64,000 bases of DNA, taken from NCBI GenBank assembly GCA_036504075.1, contig DASXVX010000095.1, positions 18,731 through 82,730 of the forward strand. The letters run 5' to 3'. The notes beneath the pieces are model-generated. The model was given only the letters and a program-made list of their open reading frames with translations, searched no databases and was not told where the DNA came from. The position numbers and the translations under genes were made by a program. The stretch is from DASXVX01 sp036504075 (GTDB taxonomy: Bacteria; Bacillota; Sulfobacillia; Symbiobacteriales; Symbiobacteriaceae). Numbering within the stretch: the stretch's first letter is position 1; every line of letters starts with the position of its first letter. This document shows positions 17,699 through 25,666 of the stretch, piece after piece.

Positions 17699-17715
17699 GC
17701 GCCATGCTTAACTGG

Positions 17716-17723
17716 ATGGTGCA
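17716..17723. repeat. Right core repeat (attR-like) of the 9,975-bp element
   Basis: ATGGTGCA is the second copy of the repeat at 7741-7748. It lies inside the reading frame of the upstream half of the split gene and 17 bp after the recombinase stop. Confidence 0.7.
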
Positions 17724-18230
17724 GCAGACGTTGGGTTCGTTTCCACCCGACGTGAGGCCGGCAGTCATGCCGGACATGTGCGGCTGCACCGTGCAGATGC
17801 AGGTGCCCCGAACGTCGCAGGTTACGTCGGTTCCGGTCGGCGCACACAGAACTACCCGTTTCGGGAAGGCAATAGAACGTGTCACCGTAATGGGGCTACA
17901 GTCTCGGGACGGCTGGATGGTGATGGTCAGTTCCAGCGTTACCTGGATGGAGACCAGGGCAAGACCATCCTGGTCGGGAAGCGGTTCCCGGTGCAGCACC
18001 TCATGACAGGTGACATTCGTAATTTCGCAGTTTGTCACCATGGCCCCGGCGCCCAGGCCAGGCACGAAGAAGCACCGCTCCAGCATGTCTTCCTGGAAGC
18101 AGAAGTCAAAGATCTTGCGCGCCTCGATGACCATGATTTCGCTGGGCGGAGGGCACGCTCCACCGCGCACCGGTCCCGGAATGATTCGGGAGTCGTGGCC
18201 GCCGGACACGGGCGGTAAGTACTCCGACAA
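17716..18230 (-). pseudogene. 5' part of the split cysteine-rich gene
   Basis: It encodes about 171 residues up to the junction. It starts with a TTG at 18230, 8 nt behind GGGAGG, and contains EARKIFDFCFQEDMLERCF, matching EAKKVFDFCFQEHRVE of the intact paralogue. The match continues through AFPKRVVLCAPTGTDVTCDV (paralogue: FLKQAVLCAPEGTEVECEV) up to NVCCT at the ATGGTGCA repeat. There the homology stops, and the frame runs on to 17427 antisense to the recombinase gene, giving a meaningless tail. The missing C-terminal part is at 7575-7748. A SigK-like promoter precedes it. It is intact in every visible respect except for the interruption, which argues against long-standing decay. Confidence 0.8.
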
Positions 18231-18289
18231 TCGATAACCCTCCCTCTTTCAGGAGCTTGGTTCGTGCAGTATGTGGGCCTTGCCAGCAT

Positions 18290-18317
18290 CAGGCTATGAA
18301 GGTGTTGCCGCGACGGT
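18290..18317 (-). promoter_or_regulatory. SigK-like promoter of the split gene
   Basis: On the minus strand there is ACC, 16 nt, then CATAGCCTG. This is the same layout and spacing as the promoter of the intact paralogue, and seven of the last nine bases plus the -35 ACC agree with SigK consensus or its paralogue. The predicted 5' leader is about 50 nt. Confidence 0.45.
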
Positions 18318-18344
18318 GACAGCCCACTGACGTCGCCTGTCACC
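18315..18344. promoter_or_regulatory. Inverted repeat between divergent SigK-like promoters
   Basis: GGTGACAG (18315-18322) and CTGTCACC (18337-18344) form an 8-bp inverted repeat. Each arm contains the -35 AC of one of the two divergent promoters. It could be an operator for a co-regulator, or simply the symmetry of two similar -35 regions. Confidence 0.35.
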
Positions 18345-18368
18345 CCCCGTGCGTGTCGGCATACCATG
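18342..18368 (+). promoter_or_regulatory. SigK/SigE-like promoter of the amidase-like gene
   Basis: AC at 18342, a 16-nt spacer and CATACCATG at 18360-18368 resemble mother-cell sigma promoters (CATACCAT is also one mismatch from the SigE -10). It lies about 45 nt before the chosen ATG at 18417 and overlaps the alternative ATG at 18366, which argues against that start. Confidence 0.4.
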
Positions 18369-18416
18369 TTCTACTCCGGGTTCGCGGCGGAGCGGGGAAA
18401 AGAGGAGGGCCGAACC

Positions 18417-19922
18417 ATGTGTAGCCTGCGGCTCATGTTGGGCTGGGAGCGTCTCCTGGACGCGGATGACACTGCTCTGCCTGCGCTGCGCAGTCTTTGC
18501 CAGGCACTGAATATCGACACGCACTGGGACGAAGCGGAGCGCACTTTGTACATACAGTCGCCGGTGGCGGGGAAGCGTGTGGCTGTCGTCCCGGTGGCGG
18601 ACGGCTCGCCGGCGCTGGAGGAACTGGCGGGTCAGATCGCAGCGCATACGGCGGAATGCCTTGGTGGCGCAGGGGCGAGCGTTCTGGTGGTCGGAGGCGG
18701 GGCAGACCTGCGGGGGTATAGCCTGGCTCTCAGGGTAGATGTATGCAGCCTCCCGAGTTGGGGCGTAGCCGCCGCGTACAACTGGCTGGGGTGGTCCCAG
18801 AACCGCAGGCTGGCAACCTGTCTGGCTGAGGAGGTGTCCGCAGCCGGCGGGCTGCTGAATCTGGGTACCAGAGCGTCGTTCAACGGGGTCCGGCAGCCGG
18901 GACTCCCGGTCATAACGGTGCTGGTCGGCCGGCCGAGCGCCACGCTTGCGGCCCGGGAGTCTGGCCCGGAATACGCCCGGGGGTCCAGCCCGGAATACGC
19001 TCGGGACGTCGCCCGGGGCATTTACCGGGGGCTGGCCCGCTTTTGGGCCGACCCGGTCCTGGAGGAGATTCAGCAACTGCTGCCCCGGGTGGGCCAGGAG
19101 GCCGCCGAGCCCGGGGTTGTCGCCTGCGAGCCCGGGCCCGTGCCTGCAGCGCCGGTCCTGGAGTGCGAACCCGAACCCGTGCCCGAGCCCAGGCCCGTGC
19201 CTGCAGCGCCGGTCCTGGAGCCCATGGCCGGGTCTCAGCCCGGCTATGCCGACGAGGAGCCGGTCAACCCCGTGCTCGTCCTGGACCCGGAGGTCGTAAT
19301 CGCCTCCGAGGCGGCGGCGGTTCCGGCCGGCGTGAATCAAGCAGATTTTCGGACGATCCTGGGCATTGCCCCCGGGCATCTCAACGCGGCTGAACCCGCA
19401 CCCATACACGAGCCAAGGTCTGAGCAAGTCCCGGAGGACGGGCAAACGCCGGACCTGGCGCCCCTGGCCCCGTTCGACCAGACGCGCATGGCCCCGTTCG
19501 ACCGGGTGCCCGACGACTCTCCAGCGGAGCCCGGACCCCCACCCGAACCGCTTCGCCTGATCCGGCCATTCCACAGCCGGCCGGCCCCGGCGAAGCGAAA
19601 GGCGTTGGTCGACCCGCGGGGACTCCCCGGTTCAAGCCTGGTCTACCAGTTCCAGCCCCCGCAACCGGCGGCGGTCAGTGCGGAACCCCCTCCTTCCGGC
19701 ATCAGTCCCGCCGGACTTATTCGCCAGGCCCAGGCCCGCACAGCCCAGGTGTCCCCGCCCCCCGACAAGCACCTACCCGCCCATGACACACGCACACCGG
19801 GCTCCACCACACGACCTCCGGCTGCCTACACACGATCCCCGGCACCCATACCGAAACAGCCGGCCCGAACAACCGTTTCCCGGGTGATCCAGCCGGGTTC
19901 CACCGTGATCCGCTTCCCCTGA
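18417..19922 (+). CDS. Amidase_3-like protein with proline-rich C-terminal region
   Basis: The 501-residue protein begins with about 45 residues resembling a copper-amine-oxidase-type stalk (LRSLCQALNIDTHWDEAERTLYIQ). It continues with a region (about 50-210) resembling N-acetylmuramoyl-L-alanine amidase, including LATCLAEEVSAAGG, RASFNGVRQPGLPVITVLVG and YARDVARGIYRGLARFW. The His and Glu zinc ligands of active amidases are not evident, so it may be a non-catalytic wall-binding relative. Residues 225-501 are rich in Pro, Glu and Ala with short repeats (PVPAAPVLE twice). The ATG at 18417 has GAGGAGGG 8 nt upstream. It diverges from the split gene, shares its promoter type, and has no signal peptide. 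A role in the spore envelope is inferred. Confidence 0.65.
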   Translation: MCSLRLMLGWERLLDADDTALPALRSLCQALNIDTHWDEAERTLYIQSPVAGKRVAVVPVADGSPALEELAGQIAAHTAECLGGAGASVLVVGGGADLRGYSLALRVDVCSLPSWGVAAAYNWLGWSQNRRLATCLAEEVSAAGGLLNLGTRASFNGVRQPGLPVITVLVGRPSATLAARESGPEYARGSSPEYARDVARGIYRGLARFWADPVLEEIQQLLPRVGQEAAEPGVVACEPGPVPAAPVLECEPEPVPEPRPVPAAPVLEPMAGSQPGYADEEPVNPVLVLDPEVVIASEAAAVPAGVNQADFRTILGIAPGHLNAAEPAPIHEPRSEQVPEDGQTPDLAPLAPFDQTRMAPFDRVPDDSPAEPGPPPEPLRLIRPFHSRPAPAKRKALVDPRGLPGSSLVYQFQPPQPAAVSAEPPPSGISPAGLIRQAQARTAQVSPPPDKHLPAHDTRTPGSTTRPPAAYTRSPAPIPKQPARTTVSRVIQPGSTVIRFP

Positions 19923-19953
19923 CACGGGGGCCTCGGCAGCGGTCGCTGACAAT

Positions 19954-19982
19954 AAAAAAACCACCCAAATCGGGTGGTTTTT
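19954..19982. terminator. Bidirectional terminator between convergent genes
   Basis: A stem CCACCC/GGGTGG is flanked by seven A residues on the left and six T residues on the right, so it works in both directions. It separates the amidase-like gene from the minJ-like gene. Confidence 0.92.
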
Positions 19983-19984
19983 CG

Positions 19985-21229
19985 TTATTCGAGACGCGAC
20001 CGGCGGAAGAAGGCGGGCCGCCTCAACTTGGCCAGCGCCCGGTCCCCCGGCTCCGGCAGCAAGATTGCCCCGAAGCCGAACAGCCCCTGCGCCGGGCGTG
20101 GCACCCGGCAATGCTCCAACTGGCGACCCATCCGGAACATGATTCGCACATAAGGTGGCGCCTCCAGCAGCGCGTCGTGGAATTCCTCGCGGCTGTGAAC
20201 TTCGTAGTCGTCCACGGTGAGTACCACCGCCCCGCTCCGCAGACCCCCGGCTTCCGCCGGCGAACCCGGCAGCACGTCCAGGATTCCTACGCCCTTGGGC
20301 GGGCGCCGCAGATACGGCACTCCCAGGAGTTGCAGCCGGCCTGACAGGACCGCCATCGCCTCATGCCCCAGGCCGCTGAACAGGGCGGCCACCCAGAGCA
20401 GAGGCCGGAAGTGGCTGGATGCCACCGCCAGCAACAGCAGCAGCCCGCTGTACACCAACAGCGTCTGACTCGACTGCCGGGCCCGCTGCGACGGCGGTGC
20501 CGAGATCGCCAGGTCTGAATATCCCATCGTCACCACCACCGGGACCAGTTGCCAGCCGAAGGGGAGCGCACCGCCGGCCATGGCCGCGTCCGGCCGCAGG
20601 AGCGGCCACCAGGTCGGCATGGCCATCGGCGCGTGGCCTGCCAGCGCAAAGAGCGGCAGAACGAGCGGCACGGGCCAGAACCGCTGGAGGGTAAAACCCG
20701 CCACGGGTTCGCCGTCCTGTCCGCCAATGGTCATGGGAGTCGCGCACGTCGGCCCGCTGACCCAGATCAGGAACGCCTCTACCATATGCATGATCGCGAT
20801 GAGTCCCACCAACGATGCCACATCCACCTTTGGCCAGCCGAAAACCAGGTAGGACAGCGACAGCAGCGTCCCACTGTATGCAAAGCAGATAAACCTCGGG
20901 TTAATCGCTCCCAGGCCAATGGAGACCGGCCAAAGATACAGCAAGGCAGAGGCAGCGCCTGGTGCCTCCACCAGGCCCACCCCCGCCAGTGAGAGCAAGA
21001 GGCTGCCAGCGATGCCCCCCAGCGCTCCCAGTGCCAGTGATTGCAGCGTCTGCGAAAGGGGCGTGTGCTTGGGAATGCCGAACAGTTCTGCTTCCGTGAC
21101 CGCAACCCGGCGGTATTGCAGGAAGACGACTGCTCCGGCCACCAGGAGCAAGAGCACCGCCCAGCCGCTCAGAATCATGTCCGGCAGCGTCTTAAACAAG
21201 AGTCGAGTAATGTTGAGCAGCGCTGCCAA
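19985..21229 (-). CDS. PDZ-domain polytopic membrane protein, MinJ-like
   Basis: The 414-residue protein has about eight to ten membrane segments (residues 15-290) followed by a PDZ domain (about 300-375) containing KGVGILDVLPGSPAEAGGLRSGAVVLTVDD. This is the layout of B. subtilis MinJ, which links DivIVA to MinD at the division site. The position immediately after a ctp gene and ftsX-ftsE is the same as in B. subtilis (ftsE, ftsX, ctpB, minJ). The start is a TTG at 21229 behind AGGAGGG, 18 bp after the ctp stop. The MinJ name rests on layout and synteny rather than close sequence identity. Confidence 0.72.
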   Translation of the reverse strand: MAALLNITRLLFKTLPDMILSGWAVLLLLVAGAVVFLQYRRVAVTEAELFGIPKHTPLSQTLQSLALGALGGIAGSLLLSLAGVGLVEAPGAASALLYLWPVSIGLGAINPRFICFAYSGTLLSLSYLVFGWPKVDVASLVGLIAIMHMVEAFLIWVSGPTCATPMTIGGQDGEPVAGFTLQRFWPVPLVLPLFALAGHAPMAMPTWWPLLRPDAAMAGGALPFGWQLVPVVVTMGYSDLAISAPPSQRARQSSQTLLVYSGLLLLLAVASSHFRPLLWVAALFSGLGHEAMAVLSGRLQLLGVPYLRRPPKGVGILDVLPGSPAEAGGLRSGAVVLTVDDYEVHSREEFHDALLEAPPYVRIMFRMGRQLEHCRVPRPAQGLFGFGAILLPEPGDRALAKLRRPAFFRRSRLE

Positions 21230-21247
21230 AGAGTCTCCCTCCTGGGC

Positions 21248-22483
21248 TTACCGCTTCATCGTCTGGATATACTTGATGGCTTCCTGCAACTGAACGTCGC
21301 CCGGATCACCGGGAACCACTTTCTTGGGGTTCTCTTTGACTATGTCCGGGTCAATCCCTTTTTCATGGATCGAAATTCCGCCAGCCGTCAGGTAATGGGC
21401 CGTCGTCAGCTTGATGCCGGACCCGTCCGGTAGCGTGTGGAACGTCTGCACGGAGCCCTTGCCGAACGTCTTCACGCCCATGAGCGTGCCGATCTTCAGG
21501 TCCTTCAGGGCACCAGCCACGATTTCGGAGGCGCTGGCACTGCCGTTGTCCACCAGCACCAGGAGCGGCATGTCGAACGCGTCCGTGGCACCCTTGGAGT
21601 TGTAGGTTTGCTTACCCTCGCGCCCATCCACGAATACCACCGGCGTCCCCTTCGGCACAAAGATGGACGAGACGTTGATCGCCTCCTCCAGCAAACCACC
21701 GGGGTCCTGCCGCAGGTCCAGAATCAACCGGGTCATGCCCTGGGCTTTCAGGTCGCTCATCGACTTAGACACCCGCTGGGACACGTTCTCTTTGAACTGA
21801 AGGATTTGGATATAGCCTACGCCGTGGGCCGGGTCCACCATTTTGGCTTCCACTGAGGGCAGTTCGATCGTTGCCCGGGTAACGAGAAACTCCAGGGGAT
21901 TATCGGTGCCTTCCCGCATGACCTTCAGTTTCACCTGCGTCCCCTTGGGGCCTCGGATCATGTCCACCGCATCTTCCAGCGTGAGGCCGTGCACGTCCTT
22001 GCCGTCAACGGCAATAATGGCGTCACCGGCCCGGAGTCCCGCCTGCTCGCCCGGAGTGCCTTTCATGGGCGAGACCACTGTAACCAGACCGGTCTTGGCG
22101 GAGAGTTCCACGTAGACCCCGATACCGCTCATTGTGGATTTAAGTTGATCGAGGAATTGGGCGTATTCCTTGGGGGTGAAATAGGCCGAGTACCGATCAC
22201 CGGTGGCCTCCACCATGCCCTTGAGGGCCCCCTCGGTCAACTTGTCTGTCGCCGGCGGGGTGAGGAAGTTTTGGTCAATTTCCTTCCGAACCTGTTCGAT
22301 GCGCTTGTAGTCCAACCCCTGCGCCGACCCGACCTGCTGGACAGGGACCTTGCCGGAGATGGTGGCAGTCAGCCTCGGGACAAGGTTCGTCGCCCCAGCG
22401 TAAAAGCTCAATGTACTGCAGAGTAGCACCAGTACTACCGTTACCGTTAAGGCCTTACGGCGGTCAATCATGCCCAAGGTCAT
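21248..22483 (-). CDS. ctpB: Carboxy-terminal processing protease, S41 family (CtpA/CtpB)
   Basis: The 411-residue protein has an N-terminal membrane anchor (residues 13-32), a PDZ domain (about 110-190, with SGIGVYVELS and GTPGEQAGLRAGDAI) and an S41 catalytic domain. The catalytic Ser is in DNGSASASEIVAGAL and the Lys in TFGKGSVQ. In Bacillus, CtpB acts in the space between mother cell and forespore to trigger SigK activation, and the gene sits beside minJ as here. The start is uncertain: ATG 22483 touches its purine run, while TTG 22477 and ATG 22471 are in frame just after it. The product name could equally be CtpA. Confidence 0.9.
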   Translation of the reverse strand: MTLGMIDRRKALTVTVVLVLLCSTLSFYAGATNLVPRLTATISGKVPVQQVGSAQGLDYKRIEQVRKEIDQNFLTPPATDKLTEGALKGMVEATGDRYSAYFTPKEYAQFLDQLKSTMSGIGVYVELSAKTGLVTVVSPMKGTPGEQAGLRAGDAIIAVDGKDVHGLTLEDAVDMIRGPKGTQVKLKVMREGTDNPLEFLVTRATIELPSVEAKMVDPAHGVGYIQILQFKENVSQRVSKSMSDLKAQGMTRLILDLRQDPGGLLEEAINVSSIFVPKGTPVVFVDGREGKQTYNSKGATDAFDMPLLVLVDNGSASASEIVAGALKDLKIGTLMGVKTFGKGSVQTFHTLPDGSGIKLTTAHYLTAGGISIHEKGIDPDIVKENPKKVVPGDPGDVQLQEAIKYIQTMKR

Positions 22484-22637
22484 CCTCTCATGAGAAACGT
22501 ACAGGCCATACTTATCATTCTCTGACTGAGAGTATACTCCCGACTTCGAAACGGGGTCAAACCGAAAGCAACTGCCTCAGGACCGCCTGACGGCTCCTGA
22601 GGCAGCATTGCGTCTATTTCCATCAATTTCCAGTCCT

Positions 22638-23819
22638 CTACTGCTTGGGTAGCAAGGTCACGGGATCGACGGGCTTGCCGGCGATGTGAATCTCCAGGTG
22701 GACATGCGGTCCAGTGGACCAACCGGTGGAGCCGGCCTTGGTAATCTGCTGGCCCCGCTTCACCTGGTCGCCTTTTCTAACCAGAAGCACCGACGAGTGC
22801 CCGTACCAGCTGGAGTTCCCGCCGCCGTGGTCGATGACGACCAGGTTGCCGTAGGCATCATCCCAACCCGCCTGGACAACCACGCCGTCTTCGATGGCGT
22901 AAACCGCCTGGCCCAGGTCAGCGGCTATGTCAGTGCCGTAATGCCACCGGGCGACGCCCAGAATGGGGTGCATACGCGGACCAAAGGGGTCCGTAATCGT
23001 AATTCGACCGTGGACCGGCCAGATCGGCGAAAAGGAGCCAGCCGGGCGGTTCATACTCAGCATGAGCGCTTCAAGCTGGTCCCGGGTCGCCTGTTCCTGC
23101 TGGTCAAGCTGGTCCAGCTGGGCGGCAAGCGCCCGCTTGTTCATATCCAGGGAGCGGGAGACCTGCGCCTTCTCCGTCCGCTTCGCTTCCGCTACGTTAA
23201 AGCGGTCCTTGGCCTGAGCCTCCAGCACGTCCAGTTCGTTCTTCCGCTTGAGGGCCGCCACCTTTTTATCCTCCAGGACCTGCTTGTCCTTGCGCACTGA
23301 GGTGAACAGCTCTGCATCTCGCTTCACTACCAGTTTGAGCATCTCGAACCGGTTGATGAAGTCCGAGAACGAGGCGGCGCCGAACAGCACCGCCAGATAG
23401 GTGACCCGGCCATCCTCGCTGATCGACCGAACTCGCTTGGCCAGGGTAGCTTTCTTCTTATCGAACTGCGCCTGGGTCTTCTGCAGATCGGCCTGAATCT
23501 TGGTGTACTGGTCCTGGGCCGCAGCCCGTTGGGACTTGATCAGCGTCAGTTGGGAGTCGGCCTCGACCACTTCCTGCGTGACCTTGTCCAACTGGGCCTG
23601 CGCCTCAAGCACCTCGATGTTGACTCGTTGCAGGTCGTTGTCGGCTTTGGCCTTCTGCTCCCGCAGCCACTTCAGCTTGTCCTGCTGCTGATTGTACTCT
23701 TTCAGCAGATCGGTGCCCTCCGCATGGGCCGGCGGAGCCGCCTGGGTCATGAGCGATAAGGCGATGAGTGGGATTACGACCCAACGCACTAGTCGGACAA
23801 GGCCTCCGCGGACGCGCAT
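22638..23819 (-). CDS. EnvC-like murein hydrolase activator: coiled coil plus M23 (LytM) domain
   Basis: This 393-residue exported protein has a signal peptide ending PPAHA (about residue 33), a long coiled coil (about 38-265, rich in Lys, Gln, Glu and Leu) and a C-terminal M23 domain (about 285-385). The M23 domain has HYGTDIAADLG, HGGGNSSWYGH and GPHVHLEIHI, which carry the zinc-site residues. In many bacteria FtsE-FtsX transmits ATP hydrolysis to such a coiled-coil hydrolase or activator. Its position directly after ftsX supports that pairing. The metal ligands look present, so it may itself cleave peptidoglycan. An alternative name would be murein DD-endopeptidase. Confidence 0.88.
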   Translation of the reverse strand: MRVRGGLVRLVRWVVIPLIALSLMTQAAPPAHAEGTDLLKEYNQQQDKLKWLREQKAKADNDLQRVNIEVLEAQAQLDKVTQEVVEADSQLTLIKSQRAAAQDQYTKIQADLQKTQAQFDKKKATLAKRVRSISEDGRVTYLAVLFGAASFSDFINRFEMLKLVVKRDAELFTSVRKDKQVLEDKKVAALKRKNELDVLEAQAKDRFNVAEAKRTEKAQVSRSLDMNKRALAAQLDQLDQQEQATRDQLEALMLSMNRPAGSFSPIWPVHGRITITDPFGPRMHPILGVARWHYGTDIAADLGQAVYAIEDGVVVQAGWDDAYGNLVVIDHGGGNSSWYGHSSVLLVRKGDQVKRGQQITKAGSTGWSTGPHVHLEIHIAGKPVDPVTLLPKQ

Positions 23820-23832
23820 CCACTCACCTCCA

Positions 23833-24753
23833 CTAAACCTTCAGGAAACGGCGGAGCGAAACCAGGCTGCCCAACCCGCCCAGGGCGCCCCCGAGGAGCG
23901 ACAGGGCGAGGGTCAGGTTCCCGAGCACTTCGCCCGGCGGCCGCATGGGCAGGAACGGAATGTTCAGGTTGACATAAGTGGTGATCCGGTCATAGCCATA
24001 CCCGGTGAGTGCCATGGCCAGCAGTGCGCCAACGACTCCCAGGAAAATGCCTTCCATCATGAAAGGCCGGCGGATGAACCAGTCCGTCGCGCCTACCAAC
24101 TTCATGATCGAGATTTCGCGACGGCGGGCATAGACCGCCAGGCGAATGGTGTTGGAGACCGTCAGCACGGTCGCGATGATCAGCAAGAGCACGAGGCCCG
24201 CTCCGCCGATGTTCACCGCCCGGTTAAAGGCGAGCAGCAGGTCCACGTACTCCTGGCCATAGTTCGCATCGCTAATGCCCGGGATTTTCAGGACGGCTTC
24301 GGCGATGACCTTGACCTGGTTCGTATCGAGCGCCTGAATCTTGACGGAATCCCGGAGCGGGTTTTCGCCATCGAGGTCGTCCAGGATGTCCTTCTGCGGG
24401 CCAAACTGCTTTTTCATCTCTTCGAGGGCTTGATCCCGGCTCACGAACGCGGCGTTCTTTACGCCGGGCACTTTTTTGACCTTGTCGACGATTGCCTGTT
24501 TCTGATCCTCTTTCAGTTCATCTTTGGGACACTTGGTGTTAGGGACCTGCGCGGTGCATAAATAGGCCCGGATCTCCACCTGCTGTTCCACGGTTGAAGT
24601 GGCGTACTTCAGATTAAGCGCCAGCAGTGCCATCACGGAGAGCACCAGCAAGGAAACGGCCACGGTGGCCATGGAGGCCAGGGACATCAGGGGACTGTGG
24701 GTCATGGAGCGGACCGCGTCGCGGGCGGCGGTTACCCAGGCTCTAAGATTCAT
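23833..24753 (-). CDS. ftsX: Cell division ABC transporter permease FtsX
   Basis: The 306-residue membrane protein has the four-span FtsX fold. The first span lies near residue 25-50, then comes a large extracytoplasmic loop (about 50-180), and three spans follow in the FtsX domain (VSNTIRLAVYARRREISIMKLVGA is the diagnostic stretch). It pairs with FtsE and controls the peptidoglycan hydrolase encoded 13 bp downstream. The extracytoplasmic loop contains two Cys (CTAQVPNTKC) that could form a disulfide, which is unusual for the family. Its start overlaps the ftsE end by 11 bp, implying coupled translation. Confidence 0.95.
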   Translation of the reverse strand: MNLRAWVTAARDAVRSMTHSPLMSLASMATVAVSLLVLSVMALLALNLKYATSTVEQQVEIRAYLCTAQVPNTKCPKDELKEDQKQAIVDKVKKVPGVKNAAFVSRDQALEEMKKQFGPQKDILDDLDGENPLRDSVKIQALDTNQVKVIAEAVLKIPGISDANYGQEYVDLLLAFNRAVNIGGAGLVLLLIIATVLTVSNTIRLAVYARRREISIMKLVGATDWFIRRPFMMEGIFLGVVGALLAMALTGYGYDRITTYVNLNIPFLPMRPPGEVLGNLTLALSLLGGALGGLGSLVSLRRFLKV

Positions 24754-25432
24754 AGCCGTAGGTCCCCCTCTCCTCGTCCCGGACGATGCAGCCCTTCTCG
24801 ATGGCGACGACTCGCTTTTTCATCTGGTTGACAATGTTCTTGGCATGCGTGGCGACCACGACGGTGGCGCCCATCTGATTGACGTCGGACAGCAGCTTCA
24901 TGATGGCATACGAATTCTCGGGGTCGAGGTTGCCGGTGGGTTCGTCGGCGACGATCAGCACGGGGTTGCGGACGATGGCCCGGGCCACGGCGACCCGCTG
25001 CTGCTCGCCACCGGAGAGTTCCTGACACTTCGAGTGCGTCTTATGGCGCAGGCCCACCAGTTCCAGGGCGGCCGGCACTCGCCGGATAACCTCCCGGCGG
25101 GGTACGTCGGTGCATTCCAGAGCGAAGGCGACGTTATCGAAGACGGTCCGTTCGGGCAGTAGCTTGAAGTCCTGGAAGATGACCCCGAGGCTGCGGCGGA
25201 GGAAAGGCACATCCTGGTCTTTCAGCTTGGCAACGTCCTTGCCTTCCATGAGCACCTTCCCCGCGGTGGGCAGCTCCTCCCGGTAGAGTAACTTCATAAG
25301 CGACGATTTGCCGGCCCCGGAAGGGCCCACCAGGAACACGAATTCGCCGCGCCCAATACCGAGGGTGACGTCGTTAAGCGATGGTGCATGGGCATTCGGG
25401 TATACTTTCGTCACGTTGACGAACTGGATCAA
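24743..25432 (-). CDS. ftsE: Cell division ATP-binding protein FtsE
   Basis: The 229-residue ABC ATPase has Walker A GPSGAGKSS (residues about 36-44), a Q-loop in IFQDFKLLPERTVFDNVAF, signature LSGGEQQRVAVARA, Walker B VLIVADEPTGNLDP and the H-switch in VVVATHAKN. These match FtsE closely. The start is a TTG at 25432, nine nt behind GGGAG. It begins the ftsE, ftsX, EnvC-like, ctp, minJ-like series on the minus strand. Confidence 0.95.
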   Translation of the reverse strand: MIQFVNVTKVYPNAHAPSLNDVTLGIGRGEFVFLVGPSGAGKSSLMKLLYREELPTAGKVLMEGKDVAKLKDQDVPFLRRSLGVIFQDFKLLPERTVFDNVAFALECTDVPRREVIRRVPAALELVGLRHKTHSKCQELSGGEQQRVAVARAIVRNPVLIVADEPTGNLDPENSYAIMKLLSDVNQMGATVVVATHAKNIVNQMKKRVVAIEKGCIVRDEERGTYGYES

Positions 25433-25594
25433 CCAGATTCACTCCCGGCACTGCATGGAAGGCAGTTACTTCGTTAAAGGTCTCAGGTTCATCGTTACCT
25501 GGGTTTCGACAGGATGCGTTGGGTTCCCTCTGATTTCGACGAGATTCCGTTCATTGTGGTTTCTGGTCTGAATGCCATATCTCAACAATGAAAT

Positions 25595-25622
25595 ACGGAG
25601 GGATGACGCATCACCCCTCCGT
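25595..25622 (-). terminator. Terminator after the phosphoesterase gene
   Basis: ACGGAGGG and CCCTCCGT flank a loop and are followed by ATTTCATT on the minus strand, 45 nt after the stop at 25667. The T-run is imperfect. Confidence 0.55.
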
Positions 25623-25666
25623 GCCGGACCGATAGAATTTTCCAATGGGAATGGCCCGCATGTTGC

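Larger units (their letters stand above)
7741..17715. mobile_element. 9,975-bp serine-recombinase element interrupting a cysteine-rich gene
   Basis: The two edges are the ATGGTGCA repeats at 7741 and 17716; the equivalent frame 7749-17723 describes the same unit. The element carries a giant subtilase gene (minus), a 55-codon ORF and a large serine recombinase (both plus). The protease stop is 43 bp from the left edge and the recombinase stop 17 bp from the right edge, so the unit is compact and has no phage structural genes. Its removal would rebuild the host gene in frame. Known parallels are the skin element and the SPbeta prophage in spsM, where large serine recombinases excise DNA during sporulation. 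Whether this one is still excised, and when, is not shown by sequence. Confidence 0.8.

Noticed and set aside
17427..17715. Continuation of the split-gene frame across the recombinase gene
   Set aside because: Homology to the paralogue ends at the ATGGTGCA repeat; beyond it the frame is antisense to the recombinase and encodes only GC-driven residues.
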